From Chitinophaga deserti (GTDB lineage Bacteria > Bacteroidota > Bacteroidia > Chitinophagales > Chitinophagaceae): a DNA stretch of 64,000 nucleotides. Made by a program: the position numbers and the translations under genes. This document shows positions 17,931 to 27,907 of the stretch, one piece after another. The stretch lies in the NCBI RefSeq assembly GCF_003149455.1, contig NZ_QFFK01000002.1, positions 558,001-622,000 on the forward strand. Reading direction: 5' to 3'. A model generated the notes under the pieces. The model was given only the letters and a program-made list of their open reading frames with translations. It ran no database searches and was not told the origin of the DNA. Position 1 is the first letter of the stretch. Every line of letters begins with the position of its first letter.

Positions 17931-19328
17931 ATGAAGAAAAGGAAAAAACTATTTATATGGATAGGGGCGCTGGCAGCCCTTATCGTCGTATTTGCCCTGG
18001 TGCGCGGCTCCGGAAAGGATGAGGGGCTGAAAGTAGCTGTAGACAAGGCTTCGCATAAAGATGTCATCGAAATCGTATCGGCTTCCGGCAAAATTTATCC
18101 GGAAGTGGAAGTGAAAGTAAGCTCCGACGTTTCCGGAGAAATCACCCAACTGCTGGTAAAAGAAGGGGATTCCGTTAATAAAGGCCAGACGCTGGCGCAC
18201 ATATACGCGGATATTTATGCCTCCAACCGCGACCGTCAGATAGCCTCACTGTCTCAAACGCAGGCCGAACTGGCTAATTCCACCGCGGCCCTCGCCGCTT
18301 TCAAAGCCCGGCTCGATCAGGCAAAAGCTACCTTCGACAGAAATAACCAGCTCTACAAAGAGAAAGTAATCAGCCGTCAGGAGTTTGAAACTGCTGATGC
18401 TACGTATAAAGCTGCCCTGTCTGACTACAACGCGGCCAGCCAGCGTATCAATGCCAACAAATTCGCCGTAGCCAGTGCACAGGCTAACGTGGCGGAAGCT
18501 AATAAGAACCTTAGCCGTACTACCATTACAGCGCCTACAGGCGGCACCGTGAGCCTCCTTTCCGTAGAGGAAGGGGAACGCGTGGTAGGTACAGGGCAGA
18601 TGTCGGGTACGGAAATGCTCCGCATCGCCGATATGTCTACCATGGAAGTACAGGTAGATGTGGGGGAGAACGATATCCCGAAAGTAAAAGTGAACGATTC
18701 CGCGCTCATTGAAGTGGATGCCTATACCAACCGGAAGTTCAAAGGCCTGGTAACACAGATCGCCAGCTCATCCAAAGGTGCGGCATCTGCATCCAGCACT
18801 TCTACATCTTCGGCAGAACAGGTTACCAACTATGTGGTAAGGATCCGCATCCTGCGCGACTCTTATAAGGATCTTCTGGATCCTGCGAATCCCCGCCGCT
18901 TCCCTTTCCGCCCCGGTATGAGCGCCAATGTGGATATACAGACACGTACCGAAAAGAACGTGCTCTCCATCCCTATCAACGCAGTTACTACCCGCGATTT
19001 GTCTGACACCGCCAAAAAGGAAAAGGCTCCGGCGAAAGGCCCGAAGGAAAAAAATTCCGGGGATAATGCCAATGGCCCTAACAAGGAAGGCAACCAGCAG
19101 CGGCAGAACTTCAAGGAAGTTGTTTTCGTGCTGCTGCCCGATAACACGGTGCAGGTGCGCCCGGTAACCACCGGCATCCAGGACGATGATAATATTCAGA
19201 TCACCTCCGGCCTGAAGGTAGGGGAAAGCGTAGTGAGCGGACCGTATACCGCCGTGTCGCGCACGCTGGAAAACGGGAAGAAAGTAAAGGTGGTACCACG
19301 TTCCGAATTGTTCGAGACAACCAAGTAA
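17931..19328 (+). CDS. Efflux periplasmic adaptor (MacA-type), second copy
   Basis: The 465-residue protein has an N-terminal anchor (KLFIWIGALAALIVVFAL), a biotinyl-lipoyl-like half (VKEGDSVNKGQTLAHI), a helical hairpin (about 90-195), the second lipoyl half (TAPTGGTVSLLSVEEGERV), a beta-barrel, and a C-terminal domain (PVTTGIQDDDNIQITSGLKV). A low-complexity Lys/Asn-rich insert (about 360-395) interrupts the membrane-proximal region. This copy is closer to MacA of MacAB-TolC than the first adaptor. It ends the operon; a strong terminator follows 22 bases later. Confidence 0.92.
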   Translation: MKKRKKLFIWIGALAALIVVFALVRGSGKDEGLKVAVDKASHKDVIEIVSASGKIYPEVEVKVSSDVSGEITQLLVKEGDSVNKGQTLAHIYADIYASNRDRQIASLSQTQAELANSTAALAAFKARLDQAKATFDRNNQLYKEKVISRQEFETADATYKAALSDYNAASQRINANKFAVASAQANVAEANKNLSRTTITAPTGGTVSLLSVEEGERVVGTGQMSGTEMLRIADMSTMEVQVDVGENDIPKVKVNDSALIEVDAYTNRKFKGLVTQIASSSKGAASASSTSTSSAEQVTNYVVRIRILRDSYKDLLDPANPRRFPFRPGMSANVDIQTRTEKNVLSIPINAVTTRDLSDTAKKEKAPAKGPKEKNSGDNANGPNKEGNQQRQNFKEVVFVLLPDNTVQVRPVTTGIQDDDNIQITSGLKVGESVVSGPYTAVSRTLENGKKVKVVPRSELFETTK

Positions 19329-19350
19329 TTATCACCTGAGATATACTACA

Positions 19351-19378
19351 GGGGCGGCTTTCACGAGCCGCCCCTTTT
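19351..19378 (+). terminator. Terminator of the efflux operon
   Basis: A perfect 9-bp stem (GGGGCGGCT / AGCCGCCCC) with a 6-base loop is followed by TTTTATTTT. It closes the operon that starts at 8544. Confidence 0.9.
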
Positions 19379-19466
19379 ATTTTGGGATACATCGCAATAC
19401 AAGGCACAGCCCTGCTGTAAGGTTGAATTTACGTACCTTGCGGCCAATCAAACGGAACAGAAGCGC

Positions 19467-20486
19467 ATGGCTCAACACATCGGCATCATCGGAAGCGGCA
19501 GCTGGTCTACCGCAATCGCCAAGATCCTGACAGACAACAATAACCATATCCATTGGTGGATACGCAACGAAGACACCATCCGTCACATGCAATTGCGCCA
19601 CCACAACAAACATTATCTCACTTCCGTATACTTCGATACCAGTTTAATTTCCCTCAGCAGCCGCGCGGCAGACGTAGTGGCCGCCAGCGATATCGTTATC
19701 CTTTCCGTACCATCGGCTTTCCTTCCCGCAGTGCTGGAGCAACTCCCGGCCAATGCGTTCGAAGGGAAAATGGTGATCTCTGCCATTAAGGGACTGGTAC
19801 CGGTTACCAACCAGCTCATCAACGATTATCTGGCAGACCGCTTCAACGTGCCTGCGGAAAAATACTTCACCATCACCGGTCCCTGCCATGCAGAAGAAGT
19901 AGCGAACGAAAAGCTGTCGTACCTCACCTTCTCGGGTTTGGATATGGTGGAAACCGAGGCTATCGCCACGCTGTTTAATAACAGCTACCTGCAAACCATC
20001 GTGAACCGCGATGTAACAGGAGTGCAGTTCGCAGCCGTACTGAAGAATATCTATGCCATGGGCGCAGGTATTGCGCACGGGCTTGAATACGGCGATAACT
20101 TCCTCAGTGTATTTATCACCAACTGCTTCCGCGAAATGCAGGAGTTCCTCGAAAAGTACGAACAATTCGAAGCCGGCAGCGGCCGCGAAGCCATGGCGCA
20201 TAACTACAATGCCAGCGCCTACCTCGGTGATCTGCTGGTAACCTGCTATTCCCTCCACAGCCGCAACCGTACGTTCGGTAACATGATCGGCAAAGGCTAC
20301 AGCGTAAAGGCCGTACAGCTGGAGCTGAACATGATCGCGGAAGGGTATTATGCCAGCCGTTGCATCGCAGAAATTAACGGGCGCATAGGGGCTTATATGC
20401 CTATTGCACAAAAAATCTTCGCCATCCTCTGGGAGCAATTACATCCCGAAGAAGCATTCCTTGAACTGGAAAAAGGATTGATCTAA
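19467..20486 (+). CDS. gpsA: Glycerol-3-phosphate dehydrogenase [NAD(P)+]
   Basis: This cytoplasmic enzyme reduces dihydroxyacetone phosphate to sn-glycerol 3-phosphate for phospholipid synthesis. The 339-residue protein has the dinucleotide-binding GSGSWSTA (9-16; GSGSWGTA is usual), AIKG with Lys108, the substrate motif GPCHAEEV (138-145), catalytic Lys193 in LKNIYAMGAGIAHG, and the C-terminal GDL/T-like region. A -7-like TACCTTG lies at 19434. Its stop codon overlaps the stop of the convergent hemW by 4 bases, so no terminator fits between them. Confidence 0.95.
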   Translation: MAQHIGIIGSGSWSTAIAKILTDNNNHIHWWIRNEDTIRHMQLRHHNKHYLTSVYFDTSLISLSSRAADVVAASDIVILSVPSAFLPAVLEQLPANAFEGKMVISAIKGLVPVTNQLINDYLADRFNVPAEKYFTITGPCHAEEVANEKLSYLTFSGLDMVETEAIATLFNNSYLQTIVNRDVTGVQFAAVLKNIYAMGAGIAHGLEYGDNFLSVFITNCFREMQEFLEKYEQFEAGSGREAMAHNYNASAYLGDLLVTCYSLHSRNRTFGNMIGKGYSVKAVQLELNMIAEGYYASRCIAEINGRIGAYMPIAQKIFAILWEQLHPEEAFLELEKGLI

Positions 20487-21607
20487 AAGAAAAGCGCGGC
20501 AGCAATGCCATCAGCGAAAAACCTGCCTTCGCGTGTGAGGGTAAGGCGGTCCTCCTTTTGCAGCATCCATCCCTTCCTGATAAACTCTTTGCTGGCAGCG
20601 AGGAGCTGGTCTTTTTTGTCTGCCCCGAACCGCTCACCCACAGTTACCATGGAGCAACCCGCTGATGTGCGGAGAGAAATCATGATATGCTCATTGAGGG
20701 CCATACTGGGGCTCAGCATTTCAATTTCGAAAGGCACTGTGTCTTTCTTAAGGCTCTGGATATAAAGCGGGTTATTGGCCACGTTCCATTGGCGGGATAC
20801 GCCGTTGAAGGAGTGCGCGGAAGGGCCGAGGCCGAGGTAATGCTTACCCTGCCAGTAACTGCTGTTGTGGCGGGAGTGCATGCCGGGGAGGGCGAAGTTG
20901 GATATTTCGTAATGCTCGTAACCGGCTTTTTCCAGCTCTTCCATGAGTATGGCGAAGTGTTTGGCGGCACGGTCGGGGTCGATAGCGGGGATTTTATGGT
21001 GCTGGATGAAGTGGTCCAGTGCGGTGCCCGGTTCCACGGTGAGGGCATAGCAGGAGAGGTGGGGGATGTTAAGGGCCACGGCCTGCCTGATATTGGCTTC
21101 CCAGCGCTCGTCGGTGAGAGTGGGGCCGCCGTAAATGAGATCGATACTGAAATTCCCGAACCCTGCCGCACGGGCTTCCTGCAGGCATTCTACCGACTGG
21201 GAGGCCTGGTGGGCGCGGTTCATCCACTTCAGATCTTCGTCGAAGAACGACTGTACGCCTATACTGAGGCGGTTTACACCGGTTTCCCGGAAGGCGCGGA
21301 GAGTGGCAGGGGTGAGATCGTCGGGGTTGGCTTCCAGGGTGATTTCCGCATCGGGAAGCACGTTGTAGTTGGCGCGCAAAACATCCAGCAGGCGCTGGAT
21401 GGCAGCGGGGCCTAACAGACTGGGAGTGCCGCCCCCGAAGTAGAGGGTAGACACGGGCTCGTTACCAAGGTAAGCGCGCTGGAGCACCGCTTCGGCGGCC
21501 AGGCAATCCACCATTTCATCACGCAGCTGAAGCGAAGTAGAAAAGTGAAAATTGCAGTAGTGGCAAGCCTTCTTACAAAACGGTATGTGGAGATAGATTC
21601 CGGCCAT
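20483..21607 (-). CDS. hemW: Radical SAM haem chaperone HemW (coproporphyrinogen III oxidase-like)
   Basis: The 374-residue protein starts with MAGIYLHIPF and the radical SAM cluster motif CKKACHYC (Cys11, Cys15, Cys18). FGGGTPSLL, EANPDDLT, GVNRLSIGVQSF and the HemW C-terminal winged-helix domain follow. It lacks the N-terminal extension and fourth-cysteine context of true HemN. HemW proteins bind haem and deliver it to membrane enzymes. The gene is divergent from DUF4271-hemD, and a link to haem metabolism is consistent with that neighbour. Confidence 0.93.
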   Translation of the reverse strand: MAGIYLHIPFCKKACHYCNFHFSTSLQLRDEMVDCLAAEAVLQRAYLGNEPVSTLYFGGGTPSLLGPAAIQRLLDVLRANYNVLPDAEITLEANPDDLTPATLRAFRETGVNRLSIGVQSFFDEDLKWMNRAHQASQSVECLQEARAAGFGNFSIDLIYGGPTLTDERWEANIRQAVALNIPHLSCYALTVEPGTALDHFIQHHKIPAIDPDRAAKHFAILMEELEKAGYEHYEISNFALPGMHSRHNSSYWQGKHYLGLGPSAHSFNGVSRQWNVANNPLYIQSLKKDTVPFEIEMLSPSMALNEHIMISLRTSAGCSMVTVGERFGADKKDQLLAASKEFIRKGWMLQKEDRLTLTREGRFFADGIAAALFF

Positions 21608-21728
21608 GCGTGCTTAAGAAAGTTTTGAGATTAATTTGCAAACCTCGAAAATACATGTCAGTTTTGTTGATATTTTTGAATCTGGAAAAGTTAATTGCAT
21701 TATAAAATTTTGACCGTTGCGAACCTGG

Positions 21729-22721
21729 ATGTTGATATGGCTTCTGATTACCGGCGTCCTTCAAACGATGGCGCAGGCAGACAGTGCTGCGAAAAAGCCC
21801 GCGGCTGCGAAGCAGGCCCCGGCGGCTGTGCACAAAAGCACTGTACAGAAAGCTTCCACGCACAAAGTTAAGCCAGATTCCGCTCATAAGGCCGTTCTTC
21901 CTGTGGCCGACTCGGTAAAGGCCCTGGCTGCGGACTCATTGCTCCCTGCTGCGCCTAAAGTGCATGCTTATGATACCGTGATGCAGGCGCTCCTCAGGGA
22001 TAATACTTTCCTGTCCAGAAAAGGGAAAACGGTATTGCTGGATATCAACCCCGTGAGGGAAGACAGGCGGCAGGACTGGCTGGTGTACCTCGTGGCGGGC
22101 GTTATCCTCCTGCTGGGTATTATCCGCAGCTCCTACCTCAAGTATTTCAATGACATGTTCCGCGCCTTCTTCAACCCCACGCTGAGCCAGCGGCAGTTGA
22201 AGGATCAGTTGTCGCAGTCGCCATTCCCTAACTTTCTCCTGAATTTCTTTTTTGTTATCAGTCTTGGCCTGTACCTGTACCTGCTCATGTACCGCCTCGA
22301 TTACCCGACGGATGCGATAGCGTGGATGCTTATACCGGGCCTTATGGTGCTGGTAGGGGTTATTTACTTCGTGAAGTATGTGGTGCTGAGGTTTTGCGGA
22401 TGGCTGTTCGGGAACGAAGAGCTGATCGATGCATACGTTTTTATCCTTTACCTGATCAATAAGGTGCTGGGGATATTGCTGGCGCCGTTTTTAGTGGTTT
22501 TGGCCTTCTGTTCTCCTGAAATTGCCAGTATTTGCCTCTATATATCGATATTCTTTATAGTATTACTGGTTGTATACAGGTACGTAAGGTCATATTCGCT
22601 CGTTCGTCAATATCTCTCCTTCAGCAAATTGCATTTTTTTCTTTACCTTTGCGCATTCGAAGTAGTGCCGGTTTTAATAATCACAAAGGTACTTTTACTT
22701 TGGTTAACTGGTAATCCGTAA
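21729..22721 (+). CDS. DUF4271 membrane protein
   Basis: The 330-residue protein has a signal peptide (MLIWLLITGVLQTMAQ), a low-complexity Ala/Lys/His-rich region (about 20-75), then about seven or eight membrane segments from residue 115 to the end. The architecture and its position directly before hemD are typical of DUF4271 proteins in Bacteroidota. The function is unknown. An in-frame TTG at 21717 is less likely than the ATG at 21729, which starts the signal peptide directly. The hemD ATG lies 35 bases downstream, so the genes are probably cotranscribed. Confidence 0.82.
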   Translation: MLIWLLITGVLQTMAQADSAAKKPAAAKQAPAAVHKSTVQKASTHKVKPDSAHKAVLPVADSVKALAADSLLPAAPKVHAYDTVMQALLRDNTFLSRKGKTVLLDINPVREDRRQDWLVYLVAGVILLLGIIRSSYLKYFNDMFRAFFNPTLSQRQLKDQLSQSPFPNFLLNFFFVISLGLYLYLLMYRLDYPTDAIAWMLIPGLMVLVGVIYFVKYVVLRFCGWLFGNEELIDAYVFILYLINKVLGILLAPFLVVLAFCSPEIASICLYISIFFIVLLVVYRYVRSYSLVRQYLSFSKLHFFLYLCAFEVVPVLIITKVLLLWLTGNP

Positions 22722-22756
22722 GGGTTCCGACATTGTTAACACAAGAGCAAATTCGT

Positions 22757-23536
22757 ATGATGAAAGGCGGGCCAAAAAAAGAGGAAAAACAACTGACGAT
22801 CCTAATTTCCCAACCTAAGCCAGAAACAGAGAAATCACCTTATTTCGACCTCGCAAAGAAATTCAACGTCCGGTTGGACTTTTTTCCGTTCATTCGGGTA
22901 GAGGGTGTTCCTGGTAAGGAGTTCCGCAAACAGAAGGTAGATATTGTCAATCATTCCGCAGTGATTTTCACCAGTCGGAATGCAGTAGATCACTTCTTTC
23001 GTATTTGTGAGGAACTTAAGGTCAAAGTGTCGCAGGAATGCAAATACTTTTGCATTACCGAAGCAGTAGCCCTCTATCTCCAGAAATTTATCCTTTACCG
23101 CAAGCGTAAAGTGTTTTACGGGGCCGATGGTACCACCAAAAGCCTCCTGGAAGTCATGAACAAACACCGGGAAAATGAGAAATTCCTTTTCCCCAGTTCC
23201 GACAGCCAGAAGAACGACATTGAGGCCTGGCTGAAATCCAGCAAGTGCGATTATGCCACAGCGTCTCTGTACAAAACCGTATCGAACGATGTAAAGGAGG
23301 TGATGTCGAAAACTGAGTACGACATGATCGTGTTCTTCAGCCCCTACGGCGTTAAATCCCTCTTCGAAAACGTTCCCAAATTCAAACAGAACGGCACCCG
23401 CATCGGCGCATTCGGCCCCACCACTTCCGCTGCCGTGGAAGAAGCAGGCCTGAAGCTTGATGTGAAAGCCCCCGCACCGCAGGCCCCCTCTATGGTAGCC
23501 GCACTGGAACAATTCCTGCAGGGTCTCAAAAAATAG
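22757..23536 (+). CDS. hemD: Uroporphyrinogen-III synthase
   Basis: HemD cyclises hydroxymethylbilane to uroporphyrinogen III. The 259-residue product is in the usual size range and shows the two-domain pattern: ILISQPKP at the start, FTSRNAVDHFF at the hinge, VFYGADGTTKSLLEVM, LFPSSD, VFFSPYGVKSLF and the closing AFGPTTSAAVEEAGL with APAPQAPSMVAALEQFL. HemD proteins diverge strongly, so conserved function rests on this motif order. A TTG at 22733 lies upstream in frame; the ATG at 22757 is preferred. A terminator follows at 23559. Confidence 0.9.
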   Translation: MMKGGPKKEEKQLTILISQPKPETEKSPYFDLAKKFNVRLDFFPFIRVEGVPGKEFRKQKVDIVNHSAVIFTSRNAVDHFFRICEELKVKVSQECKYFCITEAVALYLQKFILYRKRKVFYGADGTTKSLLEVMNKHRENEKFLFPSSDSQKNDIEAWLKSSKCDYATASLYKTVSNDVKEVMSKTEYDMIVFFSPYGVKSLFENVPKFKQNGTRIGAFGPTTSAAVEEAGLKLDVKAPAPQAPSMVAALEQFLQGLKK

Positions 23537-23558
23537 TAAGTCTTTAAACAGCTATATA

Positions 23559-23592
23559 GGCCGCCTCCACCCTGAGGCGGCCTTTTTCTTTT
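23559..23592 (+). terminator. Terminator after DUF4271-hemD
   Basis: A perfect 9-bp stem (GGCCGCCTC / GAGGCGGCC), 6-base loop and TTTTTCTTTT tail lie 23 bases after the hemD stop. Confidence 0.9.
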
Positions 23593-24058
23593 ATACCCGC
23601 CGATTACAGCCCGGCGGGGTAAATTCCGCCATACTTCCTTCCTTCCATATATTTTCCGCTCCGCCCGCTGCCGCCCATCTTTGCAGCCTTCAGTTGGGAG
23701 GTGCTCCATTTACTGCTGTTTAATTCGGGGGAACCCCTTGCATACTGTATGGTTAATTAAGGGATAAAGCAGGTTTAAAGTAGGTATAATGTATATCAAC
23801 GCCATCCAAAGCCGCCACCAGCATGGGTATATATAGCTTTTATATAGGCAACATATACATACTTTAAGCCTTTACTTGTTCCGCTTTACCCTTGGGTTAA
23901 ACCGGAAGTACGCCCCGGGCAACCCTGCGGCTTGCCGCAATGGAGGCAGGAGTGGGGAAGATGTGCATCGCAGGCGGAGGGTGGACAGGCATAAAAAAAA
24001 GGACTGACTTATGCTTTTGAACAGGGACCTGGTTTATTTTCGCGTAAAATCACGGAAC
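23593..24058. other. 466-bp intergenic region with short 11-bp array
   Basis: No gene is supported here. The stretch contains the periodic tract at 23753-23796, an AT-rich patch (about 23815-23870) and a GC-rich patch before the yyaL-like gene. An ATG at 24011 would extend that gene by 16 residues. Confidence 0.5.
23753..23796. repeat. Short 11-bp tandem repeat (four units)
   Basis: Four consecutive 11-bp units: TTAATTAAGGG, ATAAAGCAGGT, TTAAAGTAGGT, ATAATGTATAT. The two central units match at 9 of 11 positions. The period equals that of the larger array at 4447, but the unit sequences differ. Confidence 0.6.
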
Positions 24059-26101
24059 ATGGCAAACAGATTAGCGAAAGAAAGCAGTCCTTACCTCCTG
24101 CAGCATGCGCACAACCCGGTAGACTGGTTTCCCTGGGGCGAGGAAGCTTTTGAAAAGGCGCTGAGCGAAGACAAGCCCATCCTCGTCAGCATCGGTTATG
24201 CCGCCTGCCACTGGTGCCATGTAATGGAGCGCGAGAGCTTCGAGAATGAAGCAACCGCTGCCCTCATGAACGAGCATTTTGTGAACATCAAAATAGACCG
24301 CGAAGAGCGGCCGGATATCGACCATATCTACATGGATGCCCTGCAGGCGATGGCGGGCCAGGGCGGCTGGCCGCTGAACGTGTTCCTGCTGCCCAACCGG
24401 CAGCCCTTCTACGGTGGTACATACTTCCCGCCGGCAGCGGCTTACAACAGGCCCTCCTGGCAAGAGGTGCTCCTGGCAGTGTCCGACGCTTTTAAGACGA
24501 AAAGGGCGGATATAGAGCAACAGGCATCTAATCTCACACAGCACCTCGAAAACAGCAACCAGTTCGGTTTAGAGGCCGTGAACAGCCTTATCCCCAAAGA
24601 GGAGCTGTTTACCATGGCGCAATGCGATTCCATGGCACTGGCGGTACTTGGACAGGCGGATAAAGAATGGGGCGGGTTCGGAAGGGCCCCCAAGTTCCCG
24701 GGAACCTTTTCCATCCAGTACCTGCTGCGCTATTACCGGATGAAGAAAGATGAAGCGGCCCTGCAACAGGCGCTGCTTTCTCTCGATAAAATGATCGATG
24801 GCGGCATCAATGACCAGCTGGGCGGAGGGTTTGCCCGGTATTCGACCGACGAGAAATGGCTGGCGCCCCATTTTGAAAAGATGCTTTACGATAATGCGCT
24901 CCTGACCGATGTGCTCTGCGAAGCTTACCAGCTTACCGGGCAGCCGCGTTACGCGCGGGCTGTAAAGGAAACGCTGGGCTTCATTGAAAGGGAAATGACA
25001 TCGCCCGAAGGCGGGTTTTATTCCGCGCTGGATGCCGATTCGGAAGGTGTGGAAGGGAAGTTTTACGTGTGGAGCGAAGAAGAAATACTGGAAGTTTTAG
25101 GAGACGACGGGCCTGCCTGTTGCGCTTATTACGATGTGAGCCGCCATGGCAACTGGGAAGATGTGAACATCCTCTGGATGCCGCGGCCCCTTGCGGAAGT
25201 AGCTGCCGGACTGGCGATGAGTCCTGAAGAGCTGGAGGCAATCGTGGAGCGTAGCCGTCCCAAACTGCTGGAAGCACGGGCTAAAAGGGTGCGGCCCGGG
25301 CTGGATGATAAAATACTGCTGGGCTGGAATGCGCTGATGATACATGCGCTCTGCAAGGCTGCAGGGGCTTTGGGAGAAGAGAAGTATGTGCAGATGGCGG
25401 AGCGGGCAATGAGGCTGGTGCTGGACAAAATGCGCCGTGGTGATACGCCGGCCTTCTGGCACACCTACAAAAATGGCGATGCAAGGTATCCTGCATTCCT
25501 CGATGATTATGCGGCGCTGATCCGCGCGCTCATTGCTTTACAGGAAGTTACGGGAAACCTCGCCTGGCTGCAGGAAGCAAAATCTGTTACAAACTATGTA
25601 ACGGCACAATTCGGAGACGACGCCGGGCGTTATTTCTTTTACACCGAAGCCGGACAAAGTGATGTGATTGTAAGAAAGAAAGAAATTTACGACGGAGCGG
25701 TACCGAGTGGCAACGCCGTGATGGCGCATAACCTTTGGCATCTGTCCATTGTTTATGACGAGAAGAGCTGGGCCGAAAGGGCGCTGGCTATGACGGGCGG
25801 ACTGGGGCAAACCGTAATGCGGTACCCTACATCGTTCGGCGTATGGGCTGGGATGGTGCTCCGCCTGGTGCAGGGCGAACCTGAGCTGGCGGTAACCGGG
25901 CCGGCATACCTGGAGCGGATGCGGGAGCTGAACAGTTTATACCTGCCTTATAAGGTGATGCTGGGTGCGGAAGGTGATGTGGAAGGGCTGCCTTTGCTGG
26001 CCGGAAGGGCTGTGGAAGGTAAAACATTGATATACATATGCAGGGAATATCGTTGTGAGCGCCCCGTAGAATATATATCGGAAATCAATAATTTAATATG
26101 A
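24059..26101 (+). CDS. Thioredoxin-domain protein of the YyaL/SSP411 (DUF255) family
   Basis: The 680-residue protein starts with the family signature [21 protein letters not shown] thioredoxin-like domain follows, with CHWC (Cys50, Cys53) in [13 protein letters not shown], then a six-hairpin glycosidase-like domain (about 180-600) with [13 protein letters not shown] and FYVWSEEEI. Members are widespread, from bacteria to human SPATA20, but their biochemical role is unsettled. ATG at 24059 is chosen because conservation begins there; 24011 is an alternative. The gene appears monocistronic. Confidence 0.9.
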   Translation: MANRLAKESSPYLLQHAHNPVDWFPWGEEAFEKALSEDKPILVSIGYAACHWCHVMERESFENEATAALMNEHFVNIKIDREERPDIDHIYMDALQAMAGQGGWPLNVFLLPNRQPFYGGTYFPPAAAYNRPSWQEVLLAVSDAFKTKRADIEQQASNLTQHLENSNQFGLEAVNSLIPKEELFTMAQCDSMALAVLGQADKEWGGFGRAPKFPGTFSIQYLLRYYRMKKDEAALQQALLSLDKMIDGGINDQLGGGFARYSTDEKWLAPHFEKMLYDNALLTDVLCEAYQLTGQPRYARAVKETLGFIEREMTSPEGGFYSALDADSEGVEGKFYVWSEEEILEVLGDDGPACCAYYDVSRHGNWEDVNILWMPRPLAEVAAGLAMSPEELEAIVERSRPKLLEARAKRVRPGLDDKILLGWNALMIHALCKAAGALGEEKYVQMAERAMRLVLDKMRRGDTPAFWHTYKNGDARYPAFLDDYAALIRALIALQEVTGNLAWLQEAKSVTNYVTAQFGDDAGRYFFYTEAGQSDVIVRKKEIYDGAVPSGNAVMAHNLWHLSIVYDEKSWAERALAMTGGLGQTVMRYPTSFGVWAGMVLRLVQGEPELAVTGPAYLERMRELNSLYLPYKVMLGAEGDVEGLPLLAGRAVEGKTLIYICREYRCERPVEYISEINNLI

Positions 26102-26492
26102 GAATTGTTGTAAATTGCATTCCCTTTGATAAATTAGCGTTTAGGAGGAAAAACAGGCATTGAGAATTTCCAAATAAATATTATATTTATTGTAAATGCG
26201 TGTATGGACTTGACAGGTAAGTCTTTACGGTGGATCGTAGGCCGTAAGGCGCCGTGGTAAAATAACAGCGTAAGGGGAGTAAGACATAATAAAATGTTAA
26301 AACCTTCGTTTTACTATATTGCGTAGCCTCGAAATGTGTGGTAGAAAAAGTTGGGAGAAAACATACTACGGATTAAAAATAATCATTACATTTGCTATCT
26401 TTCTGTGATACAACCAGGTGAAAAGTGTGACTGTAGAAGGTGTCTTGGCGTTTGGCAGAAGCATCTGGCAGGTATAGAAAAAACGTATTCTA
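26102..26492. other. 391-bp region upstream of the gld operon
   Basis: No gene is seen. The region is AT-rich and contains a TAnnTTTG box at 26387, leaving a leader of roughly 90 bases before gldK. An AT-rich dyad lies at about 26175-26195 (AATAAATATTATATTTATT). Confidence 0.5.
26387..26394 (+). promoter_or_regulatory. Candidate -7 box of gldKLMN promoter
   Basis: TACATTTG matches the Bacteroidota -7 consensus. No good -33 TTG at the usual 18-20 base spacing was found. The inferred transcript starts near 26400. Confidence 0.4.
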
Positions 26493-27791
26493 ATGAAAGT
26501 CACCCTTATGAAGCTTAATTATTGTAGTGGGCTGTTGGTTCTGCTGCTGCCGGTGCTCTTGGCCAGTTGCGGTGGCGGGAAGTCCGCCAAAAACGCACAG
26601 GGTCAGTTGATAGGCGTTAGTCCCAGGCCGAAGTACACTCCCCCCGTACCTTATGGAATGGTTTATGTTCCTTCAGGAACTTTTCACATGGGGCCGAATG
26701 ATGAGGATGTGAATTATTCTTTCACAGCGAGGAATAAGTCTATCTCCATCTCCGGTTTTTACATGGATGCCACCGAGATCACGAACAACGAATACCGTCA
26801 GTTTGTGAACTGGGTGATTGACTCTATGGCCCACGTACTGATGGGGCATGTGAAGAATGATAACGGGGTGGACTATGTGGACTGGAAGCAGAAGATTAAC
26901 TGGAAAGACAAATCGACTTACGAAAAGCTCGACGCGATGATGTATTCCGCAGAGGACCGTTTGTACGGCCGTGTGGAGATCGACGTGCGCAAGCTGAAAT
27001 ATCATGAAGAGCGGTTTAACTGGGACAGAGCGAAGCTGCGTGAGAACAAAGACAAGCCGCGTTCTCAGTTCATCGACCGTAAAGACGTGGCCATTTATCC
27101 TGACACGCTTTGCTGGATCCGTGACTTCTCTTATGCTTACAACGAGCCCATGACGCGTATGTACTTCTGGCATCCGGCGTTCGACAACTATCCGGTGGTA
27201 GGGGTTAACTGGCACCAGGCGAATACATTCTGCGAATGGCGTTCTAAATTCTGGGACGATTACCGCTCTTCCAAGAAACTTTTCACGGAAGATAAATTCC
27301 AGCTGCCTTCTGAAGCGCAGTGGGAATATGCAGCCCGCGGCGGCCGTGAGCAGGCTCCGTATCCCTGGGGTGGTTATTACATCCGCAACAAGAAGGGCTG
27401 TCTCCTCGCCAACTTCAAGCCCGGCCGTGGTAACTATCCGGAAGACGGTGGTTTCTACACTGTACGTGCCGACGCTTACTGGCCTAACGATTACGGCTTA
27501 TATAACATGGCCGGTAACGTAGCAGAATGGACGCAGGACATTTATTATCAGAACGCCTATTCCTTCACCTCCGATATGAACCCTTATCTGCGGATGGACA
27601 TTGCCGACAATGCGCCGCCGAAGATGAAGCGTAAAACCATCCGCGGAGGAAGCTGGAAAGATATCGGCCACTTTCTGCAGAACGGTACCCGTTCTTACGA
27701 GTACCAGGACAGTGCGAAGTCCTATATCGGCTTCCGTTGTACCATTGCGTTCCTGAGCCGTTCCAAAAACGATTTCAACAAAAGGAAATAG
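26493..27791 (+). CDS. gldK: Gliding motility / type IX secretion lipoprotein GldK
   Basis: The 432-residue protein has a lipoprotein signal (LLVLLLPVLLASC, Cys26) and then a formylglycine-generating-enzyme-like (SUMF1) domain: MVYVPSGTFHMG, DATEITNNEYRQFV, PVVGVNWHQANTFCEWRS, LPSEAQWEYAARGG, MAGNVAEW and GGSWKD near the end. This is the layout of GldK/PorK, which together with GldN/PorN forms the periplasmic ring of the T9SS under the outer membrane. gldL, gldM and gldN follow in canonical order. The spacing to gldL is 116 bases, without a terminator. Confidence 0.96.
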   Translation: MKVTLMKLNYCSGLLVLLLPVLLASCGGGKSAKNAQGQLIGVSPRPKYTPPVPYGMVYVPSGTFHMGPNDEDVNYSFTARNKSISISGFYMDATEITNNEYRQFVNWVIDSMAHVLMGHVKNDNGVDYVDWKQKINWKDKSTYEKLDAMMYSAEDRLYGRVEIDVRKLKYHEERFNWDRAKLRENKDKPRSQFIDRKDVAIYPDTLCWIRDFSYAYNEPMTRMYFWHPAFDNYPVVGVNWHQANTFCEWRSKFWDDYRSSKKLFTEDKFQLPSEAQWEYAARGGREQAPYPWGGYYIRNKKGCLLANFKPGRGNYPEDGGFYTVRADAYWPNDYGLYNMAGNVAEWTQDIYYQNAYSFTSDMNPYLRMDIADNAPPKMKRKTIRGGSWKDIGHFLQNGTRSYEYQDSAKSYIGFRCTIAFLSRSKNDFNKRK

Positions 27792-27907
27792 GAATAAATA
27801 GCTGAATCTTGGTGATGAAACCTATCGTTAAATCTATCATTATGAGCACAGCAAGCATGCATCGAGCTTTTTACCTTTTAATCACCCATAAAATTAAATT
27901 TTAACCT

